Shown piece after piece: positions 1 through 7,148 of a stretch of DNA of 64,000 bases (positions are counted from its first letter, which is position 1; each line of letters begins with the position of its first letter). This DNA comes from Selenomonas ruminantium subsp. lactilytica TAM6421. Its GTDB lineage: Bacteria > Bacillota > Negativicutes > Selenomonadales > Selenomonadaceae. A program made the translations under genes and the position numbers. The stretch covers positions 2,046,001 through 2,110,000 of the forward strand of contig NC_017068.1 of NCBI RefSeq assembly GCF_000284095.1. Direction: 5' to 3'. The notes under the pieces are model-generated. The model did no database searches. It was not told the DNA's origin and saw only the letters and a list, made by a program, of their open reading frames with translations.

Positions 1-294
1 CTCAGCCAGCGCTACCATCTCCCGGACAGTCTGTGCCGGCATATCCTGACGGAAGATGACCTGCCCGTCCAGAATGACCACCGCACCATTCATCAGCACA
101 AAGCCATCAAAGAGCCCCTCGCTGGTCATCTCCGCACTCAGATAAGCCCAAGGCCGCCCTGAAGCGATGAATGTACGATGCCCCGCCGCCCGCAACTCAT
201 GAATAGCCCGTTTTACCATAGGCGATATGCTCGTTCTTTTATGATGAATATTGATAAGTGTGCCGTCAATGTCGAAAAATACTGCTTTGGTCAA
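1..294 (-). CDS. HAD-superfamily (Cof-type) phosphatase, 3' part outside the window
   Basis: Only the N-terminal 98 codons are present; the gene runs off the left edge. The protein opens TKAVFFDIDGTLINIHHK, which is HAD motif I (DxDGT) with both aspartates. It then has a Cof-like segment with an ASGRP motif (motif II region) about 45 residues in, followed by FDGFVLMNGA, typical of Cof/YidA sugar-phosphate or flavin-phosphate phosphatases. The start is a TTG preceded by a G-rich Shine-Dalgarno-like run; no ATG fits before the DIDGT motif. Cytosolic hydrolase; the substrate cannot be told from the sequence. Family assignment is firm, exact function is not. Confidence 0.8.
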   Translation of the reverse strand, partial: MTKAVFFDIDGTLINIHHKRTSISPMVKRAIHELRAAGHRTFIASGRPWAYLSAEMTSEGLFDGFVLMNGAVVILDGQVIFRQDMPAQTVREMVALAE

Positions 295-377
295 AAAAAA
301 CCCCCGATTCTTAATAACTAATGAGAAAACTTCTTCTCTCCTATGTTACTAAAAATCAGGGGCTCATTCAAGAGCTT

Positions 378-980
378 TTAGCATTTATCTGCTATGCAAA
401 GGGAATATTCATAAGGCTGGGGAATGGTCAGCATGAAAGGCGTCTGCGAAAGGATTCCGGCAATCAGCTGATTGCGCAGCAGATAGTAATCCTCAGCCCT
501 GCCACCAGTTTCTTTCCAGTATGCACCATGCACATCAAAGCGCTGTTCCCAGCTGAAATGGTCCTCGCAATTGTCCGTAACAATATTGACACCATCGCAG
601 GGCATGCCATTGAGCGTACAGTCCTCAATCCGCTTATAGCACTGGCTGGCTGTGCTGTCTGAAGTGACAGCCTGCTCCTCGCCCAAAGCATAGGCAACAG
701 CCTGCAATTCATCCAGCCGTTCTTCATGACCGGCCAGGATTTTGACCGTCAGCTCTGCATAACGTCTTTCCACGCTTTCAATCCGCCCGCTGAGCCAGCC
801 ATGGATATTAGCTTCGTCAATGATTTCTTCCAACGGACAATTCTCGTCGTTCACGAAATCCCTGGCCGAAACCAGCCAACCTGACGTTTCCGCCTGAATG
901 GCGAAGCGCCGCACCAGTTCTTCCTGCATCCGAATCTTATCATACATCCAATAATGGATTGGCCCTAAAAAAGCACTCAT
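378..980 (-). CDS. conserved hypothetical protein, about 200 aa
   Basis: A 200-residue soluble protein starting MSAFLGPIHYWMYDKI. The start at 980 is chosen because a strong GGAGGAGGT lies just upstream; a longer frame reaching 1043 has no such site and its extra residues look like translated leader. The protein is rich in acidic residues, with helical stretches around residues 10-60 and 90-130 and no membrane segment or signal peptide. I have the impression of similar N-termini in anaerobic Firmicutes proteins of unknown function, but I cannot name a domain. It is followed downstream by the HAD phosphatase on the same strand, with an 83-nt gap. Function unknown. Confidence 0.7.
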   Translation of the reverse strand: MSAFLGPIHYWMYDKIRMQEELVRRFAIQAETSGWLVSARDFVNDENCPLEEIIDEANIHGWLSGRIESVERRYAELTVKILAGHEERLDELQAVAYALGEEQAVTSDSTASQCYKRIEDCTLNGMPCDGVNIVTDNCEDHFSWEQRFDVHGAYWKETGGRAEDYYLLRNQLIAGILSQTPFMLTIPQPYEYSLCIADKC

Positions 981-1059
981 CCTGTTACCTCCTCCTACAA
1001 TAGAACTATGGATTGGAAACGGATAGCTACCGTTCCTATCCACCTCGTTGTTTAAGCTG

Positions 1060-1262
1060 GTAAAATAGTGAGGTAATGGTTAGACGGGATTCCTCCTAGG
1101 ACCTACATGTCCGTATACGAGTCTGTTTACCATCCTCTCATTCCCAGCTGTTCGATTTATGCAGGTTGGGCTATCTTTCCAGATGCGTCCGTGTCAACCC
1201 ACAGGAGATTGAATCGGCAATGAGGAGTATGGTTCGCCATTGCAATTCTATCTTCAAGGAGC
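1060..1262 (+). ncRNA. possible IS110 bridge RNA region
   Basis: About 200 nt of non-coding DNA precede the transposase. IS110-group elements are known to encode a structured bridge (seek) RNA in this 5' position that pairs with target and donor DNA. I can see one short hairpin (GGAC-CTACAT-GTCC, near 1098-1112) but could not establish a full fold by eye. The call rests on position and family. Confidence 0.35.
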
Positions 1263-1269
1263 GATGTAC

Positions 1270-2478
1270 ATGAACGCAGTAGGGATTGATGTCTCGAAAG
1301 GCAGAAGCACAGTTGCCGTAGTAAAGCCTTTTGGTGAGACAGTAGCCAAACCTTTTGAGGTACGTCACACTAAAAGCGGCATGAACGACCTCGTGAATTA
1401 TTTAAATACCTTAGACGGCGAATGCCGCGTTGTCTTGGAGCACACAGGCCGCTACTACGAACCAATGGTTCGCTGGCTTTCTGGTGCCGGCCTGTTTGTT
1501 AGTGCTGTGAACCCCAAGTTAATCAAGAACTTCGATAACAACTCCCTGCGCCGCGTCAAAACAGATAAAGCTGATGCAAAGAAGATTGCACGCTACGCCC
1601 TTGACAAATGGCCTGAGCTGCGTCAGTATACAGCTATGGATAAAATACGTACACAGCTCAAACTCATGAACCGCCAGATGAGCTTCTACCAGAAGCAGCA
1701 GACGGCATACAAAAACAATTTAATAGCCTTAGTTGATGAAACCTATCCGGGAGCCAATAAATTCTTCACCAGCCCCAAGCGGCCAGATGGCAGCGAAAAG
1801 TGGATAGACTTCATCGAAAAATTTTGGCATGTGGATTGTGTTTGCAATATCAGCCTGTCTTCCTTTACAGACAAGTACCAGAAGTGGTGCAAAAAGCACG
1901 GCTATAATTTCCAGCCTGACAAGCCAAAGGAAATACGTGATGCTTCGTTGGAACTGATTGCCATATTACCTAAAGATGATATGACGAAAATGTTTATCCA
2001 TCAGGCTGTAGAACAGCTAAATGCCATTTCCAAGGCCGTAGAGGAACTTCGTCAACAAATGGATAGCCTAGCTTCCAAACTGCCGGAATATCCTGTTGTT
2101 ATGTCCATGTTCGGCGTAGGAACGACTCTTGGCCCACAGCTCATTGCCGAGATTGGCGATGTGCATAAATTCACCAAGCGCAGTCAGCTTACAGCCTTTG
2201 CAGGTGTAGACCCTGGAGTTAATGAATCTGGTGACTATGCCCAAAAGAGCGTTCACACCACTAAACATGGGTCTCCATATCTGAGAAAAACGTTATACCT
2301 CATAATGGATGTCTTGATTAAGCTACAACCAGAAGACGACCCTGTATACAGATTCATGGTGAAAAAACGTGATGAGGGTAAGCCCTACTACGTTTACATG
2401 ACAGCCGGAGCAAATAAGTTCCTGCGAATCTACTTTGGTAAAGTCAAGGAATACTTAAGCAGCTTACCTTTGGAATAA
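1270..2478 (+). CDS. IS110-family DEDD transposase
   Basis: A 402-residue recombinase that excises and inserts its own element. The N-terminal RuvC-like DEDD domain shows GIDVSKG (first Asp near residue 6), LEHTGRYYEP (Glu) and KTDKADAKKIARYA (the two later Asp). The C-terminal transposase_20 domain contains VGTTLGPQLIAEIGDV and AFAGVDPGVNESG, with the conserved serine that acts as nucleophile in this family nearby. The ATG at 1270 is preferred because AAGGAG lies 8 nt upstream; ATGs at 1240 and 1264 are badly spaced. The frame is intact and full length, so the element may be active. Confidence 0.92.
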   Translation: MNAVGIDVSKGRSTVAVVKPFGETVAKPFEVRHTKSGMNDLVNYLNTLDGECRVVLEHTGRYYEPMVRWLSGAGLFVSAVNPKLIKNFDNNSLRRVKTDKADAKKIARYALDKWPELRQYTAMDKIRTQLKLMNRQMSFYQKQQTAYKNNLIALVDETYPGANKFFTSPKRPDGSEKWIDFIEKFWHVDCVCNISLSSFTDKYQKWCKKHGYNFQPDKPKEIRDASLELIAILPKDDMTKMFIHQAVEQLNAISKAVEELRQQMDSLASKLPEYPVVMSMFGVGTTLGPQLIAEIGDVHKFTKRSQLTAFAGVDPGVNESGDYAQKSVHTTKHGSPYLRKTLYLIMDVLIKLQPEDDPVYRFMVKKRDEGKPYYVYMTAGANKFLRIYFGKVKEYLSSLPLE

Positions 2479-2670
2479 TAACAATTTCAGAAAATTCTTT
2501 ACAGGTTGACGCATTGCGGCAGCCTTTTTGTCGTGCCATAAAATCACTTCATAGAAATTTACTCCATTCCGAAATTTATGCTTGACTTTTTATTTGCAGG
2601 CTCGTATTAGATGAATCCAATATATCGGAAAACGGGCACGAAATCAGTAAAAAATGTTACAGGAATATAC

Positions 2671-2706
2671 AAGAGACAAGCTTCTGTAACCAAAAGCTTG
2701 TCTCTT
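2671..2706 (-). terminator. intrinsic terminator, probably bidirectional
   Basis: Perfect 13-bp inverted repeat AAGAGACAAGCTT / AAGCTTGTCTCTT with a 10-nt loop. It lies directly beyond the stop codon of the small exported protein (minus strand) and downstream of the IS110 element (plus strand). Confidence 0.8.
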
Positions 2707-2708
2707 TC

Positions 2709-3002
2709 TTATATGCGTATTTCACGACGTATGGCAAATTCAGCTGCGCGATTATCTGTCCATGTGCGTTCCGGCACATTGCGCCGCTCCCTTTGCAGAC
2801 GGCGCAATATCGCCACCCGCCGGGGCGGTGCCGGAAAATCATGAGACACCGTAAACATAGAAGCATCTGCCAGCTCCACTGCCAACATCCTCGCTGGCAG
2901 GACACTTACCTGACGGCAAGAGTCAACTAGCGGCGCCCAGACAAAAGCGGCCAGTAACATCATAACGGTCAAATTTCTTTTCATCAATGCATGATAAGGC
3001 AA
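2709..3002 (-). CDS. small predicted exported protein of unknown function
   Basis: About 97 residues. The segment MKRNLTVMMLLAAFVWAP is a clear signal peptide or N-terminal anchor, followed by a short arginine-rich mature part ending REIRI. The start is uncertain: the TTG at 3002 has GGAAAGG five bases upstream; the frame opens further up at 3032 and has an ATG at 2984 that would begin exactly at MKRN but lacks a ribosome site. The arginine-rich tail (ILRRLQRERRNVPERTW) is unusual for a secreted protein. No family recognised. Confidence 0.5.
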   Translation of the reverse strand: MPYHALMKRNLTVMMLLAAFVWAPLVDSCRQVSVLPARMLAVELADASMFTVSHDFPAPPRRVAILRRLQRERRNVPERTWTDNRAAEFAIRREIRI

Positions 3003-3101
3003 ATATGCCTTTCCGAATTTCTTCACCTCCATATGGTTAATGGGGTAATTCTAGCAGAAACCATTGCACCAATCTGTAACCAATGTCACATTATCAAAAT
3101 G

Positions 3102-3146
3102 AAAAATCCTGTTGACAGATACGCTATCTGCCAACAGGACTTTTTC
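3102..3146 (-). terminator. intrinsic terminator after the gpx remnant
   Basis: TCCTGTTG (3107-3114) pairs with CCAACAGGA (3131-3139), extended by inner pairs, and is flanked by A-run and T-run on the two sides. It would stop transcripts from the glutathione peroxidase remnant. Confidence 0.75.
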
Positions 3147-3173
3147 CTGAAACTTCGAAGTATTACTCTTCGG

Positions 3174-3413
3174 TCAATCAGAGCAGCTTCTCAATCTCTG
3201 CTGCTCAGTCAGATACTTGAAGAACGGCTGGGCCGTTTCGCCACGCACATCGCCCTTCTCGAAAATCTGGAAGGTCACGCCGTAATTCAAGCGGCAGAAT
3301 TCCTGTACTTTGTTGTTGCTCCCCGGCTCCTGACCTGCGAACTGATTGCAGGGTAAGCCCAAGATTTCCAGCCCCTGACCCTTGTACTTCATATAGAGAT
3401 CCTGCAGTTTGCA
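3174..3413 (-). pseudogene. glutathione peroxidase remnant, truncated at both ends
   Basis: The translated segment [19 protein letters not shown] continues with the family motif [13 protein letters not shown] and LNYGVTF, an unmistakable central part of a glutathione/thiol peroxidase (normally about 160-180 aa). The N-terminal third, including the peroxidatic Cys/Sec motif, is absent: a stop codon and the terminator of the upstream gene come directly before it. The C-terminal part with the WNFTKFL motif is also missing; the frame ends shortly after FFKYLTEQQ. No catalytic residue of the N-terminal loop remains, so it is a decayed gene. Confidence 0.75.
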
Positions 3414-3424
3414 AAAATAAAAAA

Positions 3425-3452
3425 GCTATGCACACCTTTGCATGTGCATAGC
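3425..3452 (-). terminator. intrinsic terminator of the DUF1097 gene
   Basis: Perfect 10-bp stem GCTATGCACA / TGTGCATAGC with an 8-nt loop, followed on the minus strand by a T-rich run. It lies 18 nt beyond the stop codon of the DUF1097 gene. Confidence 0.8.
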
Positions 3453-3469
3453 CAAATCACTATTCTCTA

Positions 3470-4015
3470 TTATGCAGTTACTTCCTTGGCCGTCTCCTTG
3501 CGCCGCAGAGAAGCGTTGCTCAGCTTCTGGGCCAGCCAGCCCACTGCGAGTCCCATAATATTGGAGCCGCAAATGTAGACAAAGGCATAGCCAAGATTCA
3601 GCCAGTAGTCGCTCTGCACGGGAAAGGCACTTAAATAATAACCGGCAAAAACACAGGAAAAAGTATTGAAGCCTACCAGTGAATGCTTGATGCAGGAAAA
3701 TTTCAACGATACCATCAGCACCAGAATCATGATGAATACCGCCAGCATATTGGCAAGCAATCCGGTCATGACCCCAGCGAAAACATCCGTGAGCACGATC
3801 GCCATAAGCGCCATGATGCCAGATGCGGCAGCGGTAACAGCTCCTTCCCTTATCGCCCTGCCATTTGCTCCAATAGCCAGATACCAAGCCCAGCCGATAA
3901 ACACAGCCCACACCGGCAGTTCCAGCAAAGCTCCCAGACAGGCTACAGCAGAAACAGCCGCCACTACAACATCCGTCTGGTTGATATCCTTTATTGCCCG
4001 AATTACTTGTTCCAT
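3470..4015 (-). CDS. DUF1097-family integral membrane protein
   Basis: 181 residues with about five hydrophobic segments (for example VVVAAVSAVACLGALLELP, MALMAIVLTDVFAGVMTGLL, MLAVFIMILVLMVSLKF and YAFVYICGSNIMGLAVGWL). The pattern of short helices rich in Gly and Ala and the ending NIMGLAVGWLAQKLS match the DUF1097 (YcdZ-like) inner-membrane family, whose function is unknown. The start at 4015 is the first ATG and gives a hydrophilic N-terminus (MEQVIRAIKDINQTD). It is monocistronic, with its own terminator. Confidence 0.75.
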   Translation of the reverse strand: MEQVIRAIKDINQTDVVVAAVSAVACLGALLELPVWAVFIGWAWYLAIGANGRAIREGAVTAAASGIMALMAIVLTDVFAGVMTGLLANMLAVFIMILVLMVSLKFSCIKHSLVGFNTFSCVFAGYYLSAFPVQSDYWLNLGYAFVYICGSNIMGLAVGWLAQKLSNASLRRKETAKEVTA

Positions 4016-4126
4016 AGGTCACGCTCCATACATTTCATATTGTTTTTTATTATTTTACGCGAATGAGAAGTTCCTGAAAAGGACATGAGTCCCGTTGCTA
4101 AAAATAACCGCTCTTTTGTTTACAAC

Positions 4127-4155
4127 TTTACACTTTATTTATATTATGATACTAT
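4127..4155 (+). promoter_or_regulatory. promoter of the TRAP operon
   Basis: TTTACA (4127-4132) and TACTAT (4150-4155) separated by exactly 17 nt, in AT-rich DNA 36 nt upstream of the dctP start. Assigned by eye from consensus resemblance. Confidence 0.6.
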
Positions 4156-4190
4156 TGTATTTATATTTTTGTATTCAGGAGGCGTATCAT

Positions 4191-5231
4191 GTGAAAAAGA
4201 ACTCATTATTAACTCCTATCTATGTAATCCTGCTCTGCTGCCTATTGCTCCCGCTCAGCGGCTGCGGGCTGGGCAAGCTGGCCAGAGAGCACCAGCAGGC
4301 TCAGGGCGGGCCGGTTGAACTGAAGCTGGCCTATCATCTGCCCGCTAATCATTATCTCTCCCAGGGGATGGAACGCTTTGCCCAGCGGGTCAATGAGCGC
4401 TCCCATGGCAGCATCAAGATTACCACTTATCCGGCGGGGCAGCTGTATACGGACAAGAGCATGAACGATGCCATCATGTCCGGCGGCCTTGATATGGGCC
4501 TCAACTCCACCGCCATGTGGACGACCGTTGTCCCGGCGCTTAACGTGCTCGACGTGCCCTTCCTGCTCAACAGCTATGATGCCGTAGGCAAGGCCATGAA
4601 CGGCAGTCTCGGCTATACGCTGACTACGGAGATGGAACGCAAAGGCGTCCATCCGCTGATTTGGGTAGACTATGGCTATGTACAGTTCTGCAACAACAGC
4701 CGCCAGCTTACCAAACCGGAAGACTTCCAAGGACTCCAGCTGCGAGGCTATGGCCAGATTCCCGCAGAAACCATCAAGGCTCTGGGAGCGTCCCCTGTGA
4801 CCATGAGCTCCGGCGAGGTCTATATGGCCATCCAGCGCGGCACCATCGACGGGCAGACCTCTGGCACCACGGCCATGCTGCAGCGAAAAATCCACGAGGT
4901 AAGCAAGTATTTGACCATGACCAATCATGCATTCTGCGAATTTGTCCTGGCCATGAACAATGCCTCCTGGGAACAGCTTACCGAGGAACAGAAGCAGCTC
5001 ATCAACGAATGCGCTGAAGAAACCCGTGAGGAAATCCACCAGCAGACAAAAGCCGAAGACCTGAAAGCCATGCGGCAGTTACAGGAAAAAGGCATGGAAG
5101 TATTTACCATCCCGCCGGAGGACATTCCCCGCTGGCAGGAAGTTACCATGCCTGTTCGCGAAAATTTCATCCGCAATACCGGCGATTTGGGGCGCCAGCT
5201 GGTCAACCAATGCCTGGCAGCCAATAATTGA
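4191..5231 (+). CDS. dctP: TRAP transporter substrate-binding lipoprotein (DctP family)
   Basis: 346-residue extracytoplasmic receptor that binds a carboxylate-type solute and delivers it to the DctQM permease. The GTG at 4191 has AGGAGG 8 nt upstream and opens a classic lipoprotein signal (VKKNSLLTPIYVILLCCLL) with lipobox LSGC, so the protein is anchored by a lipid rather than free. The DctP fold is seen in LKLAYHLPANHYLSQGMERF, the conserved ligand-Arg region LQLRGYGQ, and SGEVYMAIQRGTIDGQTSG. Substrate specificity cannot be read off. It is the first gene of a three-gene operon, 18 nt ahead of dctQ. Confidence 0.92.
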   Translation: MKKNSLLTPIYVILLCCLLLPLSGCGLGKLAREHQQAQGGPVELKLAYHLPANHYLSQGMERFAQRVNERSHGSIKITTYPAGQLYTDKSMNDAIMSGGLDMGLNSTAMWTTVVPALNVLDVPFLLNSYDAVGKAMNGSLGYTLTTEMERKGVHPLIWVDYGYVQFCNNSRQLTKPEDFQGLQLRGYGQIPAETIKALGASPVTMSSGEVYMAIQRGTIDGQTSGTTAMLQRKIHEVSKYLTMTNHAFCEFVLAMNNASWEQLTEEQKQLINECAEETREEIHQQTKAEDLKAMRQLQEKGMEVFTIPPEDIPRWQEVTMPVRENFIRNTGDLGRQLVNQCLAANN

Positions 5232-5249
5232 TGGAGGTGCACATATTCC

Positions 5250-5816
5250 ATGAAACAATTCATCCTCAGATTCGATGCCTTCCTGGGCCAGCTTACCCGA
5301 GCTGCAGCCATACTGGCAGGACTCTTTATCCTGCTCACTGCGTTTATCATTGTCTATGAAATCATCATGCGTGGTCTCTTCCACGCTCCGACAGAATGGG
5401 TGCTGGAGATTTCCACCTATTTCATCATCATGGCCGGCTTCCTGGGATTAGCGGTTACCTTCCGGGAACAGGCCCATGTGCGTGTGGATTTGCTGACGGA
5501 TAAACTCTCCGGCGAGATGCGCCGCAAGGTCAGTCTTGTCCTGAATTTCCTCGCCTTCTTCATTTTCCTGATTTTCATGACGGAAAGCATGGATTTGGTA
5601 ACGGCTTCCTATTCCTACAATAAACTATCCCCGTCCATCCTGCGCTTTCCTTTATTCATTCCCCAGCTGGCACTTGTGCTGGGCTCTGCCCTGTTATTAG
5701 GCGAGATTTTCTGCCGCTTCTGCTTTGACTGGCTACGGATCAGCAACACCAGCACCAACACTGACACCAACACGAAAGACTTGTCACAGGAAAAGGAGGC
5801 CGAAATATGTCCATGA
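5250..5816 (+). CDS. dctQ: TRAP transporter small permease (DctQ family)
   Basis: 188 residues, four hydrophobic helices, with the family motif FLGLAVTFREQAHVRVDLL between helices 2 and 3 and the preceding TEWVLEISTYFIIMAGF. It forms the small membrane subunit that stabilises the large permease. A GGAGGTG lies 12 nt upstream of the ATG. The hydrophilic tail carries a repeated NTSTNTDTNTK stretch. Its 3' end overlaps dctM by 10 nt, indicating coupled translation. Confidence 0.92.
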   Translation: MKQFILRFDAFLGQLTRAAAILAGLFILLTAFIIVYEIIMRGLFHAPTEWVLEISTYFIIMAGFLGLAVTFREQAHVRVDLLTDKLSGEMRRKVSLVLNFLAFFIFLIFMTESMDLVTASYSYNKLSPSILRFPLFIPQLALVLGSALLLGEIFCRFCFDWLRISNTSTNTDTNTKDLSQEKEAEICP

Positions 5817-7084
5817 TTTATGGTGCATGCATCACCGGCCTTTTCTTTGCCGGTATGCCCGTTGCCTTTGCACTTATCTTTGCCGCCATACTGGGAATGC
5901 TGTTATTTCTCGGCGGCCCGGCGGCATTCACGCAGATTCCCGTCATCGCTTACAAGACGCTGGATGATTTCGTCTTGGTTGCTGTCCCCCTCTACATCCT
6001 GATGAGCCAGATACTCTTGAAAGGACAAGTGGGCAACGGCCTGTTTGAATTGGGCAATAAATGGCTGGGACACCTGCCCGGAGGATTGGGCGTGGCCACC
6101 ATTTTTGCCTGCGCCATCTTTGCCGCCATCTCCGGTTCCAGCGTCGCTACCGCCGTAACCATCGGTGCCATGGCCATTCCCGAGATGCTTCAGCGCGGTT
6201 ATGAACGCACTACGGTGCTGGGCGCCGTGGCTGCAGGCGGAACGCTGGGCATCCTGATTCCTCCCAGCATCCCCATGATTCTCTTTGGCTCCATTACCGG
6301 CGAATCCGTCGGCAAGCTCTTTCTCTCCGGCATCATTCCCGGCGCCCTGCTGACACTGCTCTTCATCCTCTATCTGATATTCCGCTGCCGCACCATGGAA
6401 CGGCAGCTCGCAGCACCATGGAACGAACGCTTCCGCACGCTGCAGAAAAACATCTGGGGACTTATGCTGCCGGTCATCGTCGTGGGCGGCATCTATACCG
6501 GCATTTTTACCCCTACGGAAGCAGCCGCCGTCGGTACCTTATACAGTCTCGTCATTACCTTTTTCATATACCGCACCGTAAATGTTCAGGATATGACCGA
6601 AATCCTCACGGAAACCGTCAAGACCACCTCCATGATTTTCGCGATTATGGTCGGGGCCATGCTCTTTGGCTTCATCATGACCGCCATACAGGCACCGCAA
6701 GCCTTGATGGCACTGGTTACGGAATCAGCTGCCAGCAAATGGCTCATCTTCATCGGCATGAATATCACACTGCTGGCGTTGGGCTGCGTTCTCGAAACCG
6801 TATCCATCATCCTGATTATCCTGCCCATGCTCTTCCCCATCGTCAAGCATCTGGGCTTTGACCTCATCTGGTTCAATGTCGTCATGCTCATCAACATGGA
6901 ACTGGCCCTGATTACACCGCCTATTGGCATGAACCTGTTTGTCATCAAGGGAATCAGCCCCGACAGCCGCCTTCAGCAGATTATCGCAGGCTCGATTCCT
7001 TTCGCCCTTATCATGGTCCTGGAAATTGCCCTGCTCTGCCTGTTCCCCGAACTGGCCACCTGGCTGCCATCCATCCTGCAATAA
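5807..7084 (+). CDS. dctM: TRAP transporter large permease (DctM family)
   Basis: 425 residues with about 12 membrane segments; the sodium-coupled translocation subunit of the TRAP system. Family landmarks include ISGSSVATAVTIGAMAIP near residue 110, GGTLGILIPPSIPMILFG near 145, and the C-terminal ELALITPPIGMNLFVIKG. AAAGGAGG precedes the ATG at the correct distance inside the end of dctQ. It is the last gene of the operon and is followed by a perfect hairpin terminator. Confidence 0.94.
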   Translation: MSMIYGACITGLFFAGMPVAFALIFAAILGMLLFLGGPAAFTQIPVIAYKTLDDFVLVAVPLYILMSQILLKGQVGNGLFELGNKWLGHLPGGLGVATIFACAIFAAISGSSVATAVTIGAMAIPEMLQRGYERTTVLGAVAAGGTLGILIPPSIPMILFGSITGESVGKLFLSGIIPGALLTLLFILYLIFRCRTMERQLAAPWNERFRTLQKNIWGLMLPVIVVGGIYTGIFTPTEAAAVGTLYSLVITFFIYRTVNVQDMTEILTETVKTTSMIFAIMVGAMLFGFIMTAIQAPQALMALVTESAASKWLIFIGMNITLLALGCVLETVSIILIILPMLFPIVKHLGFDLIWFNVVMLINMELALITPPIGMNLFVIKGISPDSRLQQIIAGSIPFALIMVLEIALLCLFPELATWLPSILQ

Positions 7085-7105
7085 GCAACCGTTCTGCGGC
7101 ATAAA

Positions 7106-7133
7106 AGAGGCTGCTCCATATGGAGCAGCCTCT
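7106..7133 (+). terminator. terminator of the TRAP operon (bidirectional)
   Basis: A fully palindromic 28-nt sequence (AGAGGCTGCTCC / GGAGCAGCCTCT around CATATG-like centre) 21 nt beyond dctM and 15 nt beyond the convergent helicase gene, which it can also serve. Confidence 0.85.
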
Positions 7134-7148
7134 TGTGTCCAATGCACA

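Larger units (their letters stand above)
1050..2540 (+). mobile_element. IS110-family insertion sequence (boundaries approximate)
   Basis: A single DEDD transposase gene (1270-2478) is flanked by about 200 bp of non-coding DNA on the 5' side and a shorter 3' tail. No terminal inverted repeats are evident, as expected for the IS110 group, which inserts without them and often without target duplication. The true ends cannot be fixed from one copy: the left end lies between the neighbouring gene's leader (about 1000) and 1240, the right end between 2479 and about 2600. Confidence 0.6.

Noticed and set aside
321-662. 113-codon plus frame
   Set aside because: Antisense to the 200-aa protein at 378-980, which has a strong ribosome site.
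3205-3435. 76-codon minus frame over the peroxidase remnant
   Set aside because: Frame-shifted reading of the peroxidase remnant; only the other frame shows the family motifs.
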